Assembly (NCBI GenBank): GCA_043818215.1
Contig: JBDRGC010000121.1
Coordinates: 1-32,071, forward strand
Direction of reading: 5' to 3'
DNA from: JBDRGC01 sp043818215
GTDB taxonomy: Bacteria; Chloroflexota; Anaerolineae; Anaerolineales; UBA11858
Length of the DNA: 32,071 nt
The position numbers and the translations under genes were made by a program. The notes beneath the pieces are model-generated. The model was not told where the DNA came from. It saw only the letters and a list, made by a program, of their open reading frames with translations, and made no database searches. Of this stretch, positions 29,885 to 32,071 are shown in pieces; within the stretch, counting starts at the first letter, position 1; each line of letters starts with the position of its first letter.

Positions 29885-30789
29885 TTTTCACTCCTTAATA
29901 GACTCGCTGATTCGCCGACTCGCCGACTCGCCGACTCGCTCTTCCGATAAATACGCAGCCGCCCGTCCACGGCCTTCAACTGGCTGGAGAACGCCAGGGG
30001 AAGCATTTCCGCCATGCCCAACATCAGGCAGCCGCCCGGTTCGAGATGGTCGAGCAGGTGTTGTATGATTCTCTTCTGGTGCTGGCGTGTGAAGTATATC
30101 AGCACGTTGCGGCACAGGATCAGGTCGTAGCTCGGCAGAGGGGGCGGTTTGGCCAGATCGTGCTGCTGGAAAGTGACCATCTGCCGGATCATTGGCAGTA
30201 CTGCATAATTGTCACCGATCTGCGTGAAATACCGCTCGACGAAATCGGCTTGTCCCCCCGAGGGAGAAAAACTGAACGCTTTGTACACTCCCCGGCGGGC
30301 ATGCATCAAGGCGGCCTCGTCCAAATCGGTGGCGTGAATCTTCACATCCCAACTGGGCAAGGCTGGCCCCAGTAAGTCAGCCAGGATCATGGCTACAGAA
30401 TATGGTTCCTCACCGCCAGCGCATCCCGCGCTCCACACGGTCAATCGCAAGCGTCTAGTCTGGGAACGCCTGGCGATAAGGACCGCCAGGACCGCGTTGT
30501 GCAGAGCGCCGAAAGCAGCCCCGTCGCGAAAGAAGTAGGATAGGTTGATGGTGATGGTGGTGAGAAACGCATTTATCTCAGAGGGGCTGGAGCGCAGCAC
30601 TTCCAGATATTCCCCGCAGGTATAGACTTCACATGCTCTCAGGCGCACTGCCAGCCGGCGGCGCAGGAAACTGTCTTTGTATTGGCTGCAATCCAACCTC
30701 CGCTCACGGTGAACATAGGCCAGAATGGCCTCGAATGCCCGTTCTTCGCTGTCCCCATCTAACAGAGATTTATCGGATTTAGGCATCAT
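29881..30789 (-). CDS. cheR: Chemotaxis protein methyltransferase CheR
   Basis: 302 residues. The N-terminal helical CheR domain (LAYVHRERRLDCSQYKDSFL) contains NLSYFFRD (82-89). The C-terminal methyltransferase has the S-adenosylmethionine motif VWSAGCAGGEEPYS (118-131), ATDLDEAAL and YDLILCRNVLIYF. It methylates receptor glutamates. I chose the paired ATG at 30789; the frame extends further upstream through repeat-like sequence (TLHTPRSTPHVSRF), which is not part of the family. The last 20 or so residues (SESASRRVGESASLLRSEK) are encoded by a short tandem repeat. The stop overlaps the receptor start. Confidence 0.93.
   Translation of the reverse strand: MMPKSDKSLLDGDSEERAFEAILAYVHRERRLDCSQYKDSFLRRRLAVRLRACEVYTCGEYLEVLRSSPSEINAFLTTITINLSYFFRDGAAFGALHNAVLAVLIARRSQTRRLRLTVWSAGCAGGEEPYSVAMILADLLGPALPSWDVKIHATDLDEAALMHARRGVYKAFSFSPSGGQADFVERYFTQIGDNYAVLPMIRQMVTFQQHDLAKPPPLPSYDLILCRNVLIYFTRQHQKRIIQHLLDHLEPGGCLMLGMAEMLPLAFSSQLKAVDGRLRIYRKSESASRRVGESASLLRSEK
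29898..29940. repeat. Tandem CGCCGACT octamers forming the 3' end of cheR
   Basis: GACTCGCTGATTCGCC followed by three or more GACTCGCC units. Read on the minus strand they encode the Ser/Arg/Glu-rich tail of CheR. Confidence 0.75.
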
Positions 30790-30837
30790 AGCTAAGTTCA
30801 ATGGAGCTTGAGAAAAAATAAGTGACCAAGAGGCGGG

Positions 30838-30892
30838 AGGTGTGAAACGTGATACGTGGGGCGTGGAGCGTGGGGTGTGGAGCGTGGGACGT
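30838..30892. repeat. Tandem GTGGGGCGTGGAGC-type repeats upstream of cheR
   Basis: Repeated GTGRRRCGTG / GCGTGG units in the space between cheR and the tRNA promoter. Besides this array and the promoter at 30981 I see nothing in 30790-31026. Confidence 0.65.
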
Positions 30893-30980
30893 ATCGCGTT
30901 TTCCACTCCGCTGCGCTTCAGGGACTGCGGCACGTTTTCACGTATTGTAGCATAAAACGATTCCCGTGTATGTCCGTTCC

Positions 30981-31009
30981 TTGACATCCCCAAGAGCCTC
31001 CGATAAAAT
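30981..31009 (+). promoter_or_regulatory. Sigma-70-type promoter of tRNA-Ala(CGC)
   Basis: TTGACA (30981-30986), a 17-base spacer and TAAAAT (31004-31009). The tRNA begins 17 bases further on. Confidence 0.85.
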
Positions 31010-31026
31010 CGTGTGGCTTTACGGAA

Positions 31027-31099
31027 GGGCCTGTAGCGCAGCTGGGAGCGCGCATCAATCGCACTGATGAGGTCGCGGGTTCGAATCCCGCCAGGTCCA
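31027..31099 (+). tRNA. tRNA-Ala, anticodon CGC
   Basis: A 73-base cloverleaf without encoded CCA. The acceptor GGGCCTG pairs with CAGGTCC, including the G3-U70 pair that marks alanine tRNAs. The anticodon stem is CATCA/TGATG with loop ATCGCAC, giving anticodon CGC (31060-31062) for codon GCG. The T arm is GCGGG-TTCGAAT-CCCGC. Confidence 0.93.
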
Positions 31100-31103
31100 C
31101 TGG

Positions 31104-31131
31104 TTGACGGTTTTGCCTTTTATGGTAAAAT
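31104..31131 (+). promoter_or_regulatory. Promoter of tRNA-Ala(GGC)
   Basis: TTGACG (31104-31109), a 16-base spacer and TAAAAT (31126-31131), starting five bases after the first tRNA and ending 18 bases before the second. The two tRNA genes are therefore independently promoted. Confidence 0.75.
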
Positions 31132-31149
31132 CCCGCAAGTTGACAAACG

Positions 31150-31222
31150 GGGCCCATAGCGCAGCTGGGAGCGCGCTTCAATGGCATTGAAGAGGTCGTG
31201 GGTTCGAATCCCACTGGGTCCA
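31150..31222 (+). tRNA. tRNA-Ala, anticodon GGC
   Basis: A 73-base cloverleaf without encoded CCA. The acceptor GGGCCCA pairs with TGGGTCC, again with G3-U70. The anticodon stem is CTTCA/TGAAG with loop ATGGCAT, giving anticodon GGC (31183-31185). The T arm is GTGGG-TTCGAAT-CCCAC. Confidence 0.93.
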
Positions 31223-31227
31223 CAAAG

Positions 31228-31352
31228 CTAGGGACTAGGAAACTAGGAACTAGGAATCAGGAACTAGTAAACTAGGGACTAGGAATCAGGAAACTAGGAA
31301 GCAGGTAATTAGGCTAATCCCTAGTACCTAATCCCTAGTCCCTAGTCCCTAA
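31228..31352. repeat. ACTAGGA-type tandem heptamers after the tRNA genes
   Basis: Repeats of ACTAGGA/ACTAGGGACTAGGAA run to about 31305. Then the complementary ATCCCTAGT/CCCTAGTCCCTAGT run reaches 31350. The two halves can pair into a long hairpin, possibly ending the tRNA transcript. Confidence 0.75.
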
Positions 31353-31365
31353 ATTTACAAGCCAT

Positions 31366-31792
31366 AACAGGAGTACTAGGTTATCTGCCAGAGAGCCGGG
31401 GTCACCGGGTGAAAGCCCCGCAATGGTGTCAGCAGAACGCCCCAAAACCGAACTCGCCTGTTAGCCCTGGTTTTCAGGGCAGGCTTCGCCAGTGAGATGG
31501 AGTATTCAGTTATCAGTATTCAGTATTCAGTCACAACTCTTCAAACTGAATACTGGACACTGAACACTGATAACTGACCACTAGCCGGCGGCGGGTACGC
31601 CCGTTACAGCGAACTTGAGAGGTCAAATTAGTCTAATAGTTGAGTAGTCAGATAGTCAGGTAGTCATCCAATCCCGCATGAACAGGATTTTTGACTACAA
31701 GACTAAGAGACTACTGAACTATGAGACTAGTAGACAACCAGGGTGGTACCGCGGAGAACCCCTTCGTCCCTGAGTGGCGGAGGGAATTTTTT
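31366..31792 (+). promoter_or_regulatory. T-box leader controlling leuS, with tandem repeats in its middle
   Basis: The Stem I basal helix is AACAGG (31366-31371) with CCTGTT (31457-31462), with AGTA on the 5' side and GAA on the 3' side as in the loop E motif of the specifier loop. The codon facing uncharged tRNA is probably CTC (31453-31455), Leu. The T-box sequence GGGTGGTACCGCG (31741-31753) lies downstream. A terminator follows: TCCCT (31767-31771) and AGGGA (31781-31785), then T6 (31787-31792). In this class uncharged tRNA-Leu favours readthrough. The part at about 31500-31735 is mostly AGTATTCAG and TAGTCAG-type repeats, including a 12-bp inverted repeat TCAGTTATCAGT (31507-31518 with 31566-31577). 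Confidence 0.85.
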
Positions 31793-31974
31793 GTTAAAGA
31801 CCGAGGATGGAAGACGGAAGACAGGAGGCTTGTTATGAACAGTATCCATTTCAACAATAAATATCATGAGGGCATGCCCTCCCTTCTCGCTCTCCTCCTT
31901 CGCCTCCGGGAGCAATCTCCAATCTTTCCTCATTAATCTTCAATCTCTACTCTCGAATTTCAGGAGAAAACACA

Positions 31975-32071
31975 ATGACCAACAAATACATCCCTACCGA
32001 TATCGAACCAAAATGGCAGGCTAAATGGGACGCGGATGGCTTGTACCATTCCGATATCGACCATTCCCGGC
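31975..32071 (+). CDS. leuS: Leucyl-tRNA synthetase, N-terminus, cut by the window edge
   Basis: The ATG at 31975 has AGGAG at 31962-31966. The 32 visible residues read MTNKYIPTDIEPKWQAKWDA, then DGLYHSDIDHSR, the usual opening of bacterial class I leucyl-tRNA synthetases (IExKWQxxW). The upstream T-box with a CTC specifier supports leucine over valine or isoleucine. The catalytic motifs (HIGH, KMSKS) lie outside the window. The 180 bases between the terminator and the start hold no other gene I can support. Confidence 0.85.
   Translation, partial: MTNKYIPTDIEPKWQAKWDADGLYHSDIDHSR

Noticed and set aside
30790..30993. Longer CheR start with a 68-residue N-terminal extension
   Set aside because: The extension is encoded by GTGRRRCGTG-type tandem repeats and has no ribosome binding site; the CheR domain begins after the paired ATG at 30789.
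31027..31099. First tRNA read as tRNA-Ile because of the CATCA..TGATG stem
   Set aside because: The seven-base loop ATCGCAC gives CGC at the anticodon position, and the acceptor has the G3-U70 alanine mark.

Overview
The window looks like a piece of a Chloroflexota (Anaerolineae/Caldilineae-like) chromosome. This is an inference from gene content and style: paired DUF5678 and retropepsin-like genes, a T-box leader in front of leuS, many toxin-antitoxin (TA) genes, and intergenic spacers full of short tandem repeats and MITE-like palindromes. No 16S rRNA or other firm taxonomic marker is present, so the phylum is a best guess.

Positions 1-3.7 kb: a gene start cut by the window edge, a MITE-like element, an MFS transporter on the minus strand, then a graveyard of gene scraps. 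These are a group II intron reverse-transcriptase piece joined in frame to a DegT aminotransferase piece, a gutted dnaE2-type polymerase gene, and an unidentified membrane-protein scrap. A 123-bp MITE-like element closes the region.

Positions 3.8-17.8 kb: a dense defence/TA island. A type I restriction-modification locus (hsdR-hsdS ... hsdM, all minus strand) has been opened between hsdS and hsdM. The gap holds, in order of transcription, a small conserved protein, an hsdS 3'-end copy, a HEPN-MNT pair, a second hsdS 3'-end copy, a three-gene operon (TIGR04255 family, DUF5678-containing protein, retropepsin-like protease), a remnant of the hsdM 5' end, and an AbrB-PIN TA pair that runs into the intact hsdM. 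The repeated hsdS and hsdM ends punctuate the cargo, as if the locus grew by recombination at conserved hsd sequences. Beyond hsdR lie a vapC remnant, an AbiEi/AbiEii pair, an AF2212-like antitoxin with a PIN toxin carrying one in-frame stop, and a second antitoxin with a truncated PIN toxin.

Positions 17.8-21.5 kb: the remains of a small catabolic cluster. It has a DUF1116 fragment, an intact cyclase-family metal hydrolase, the last residues of a CaiB/BaiF CoA-transferase and an intact amidase, separated by inverted-repeat elements.

Positions 21.8-30.8 kb: a chemosensory cluster on the minus strand in the order cheR, mcp, mcp, cheW, cheB, cheA. CheA lacks an evident P2 domain and has a repeat-encoded Arg/Asp-rich linker. 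Both receptors end in the same four-cysteine module. No flagellar or pilus gene and no separate cheY is visible.

Positions 31.0-32.07 kb: two tRNA-Ala genes (anticodons CGC and GGC), each with its own promoter, then a T-box leader whose middle is filled with short tandem repeats, and the first codons of leuS running off the window.
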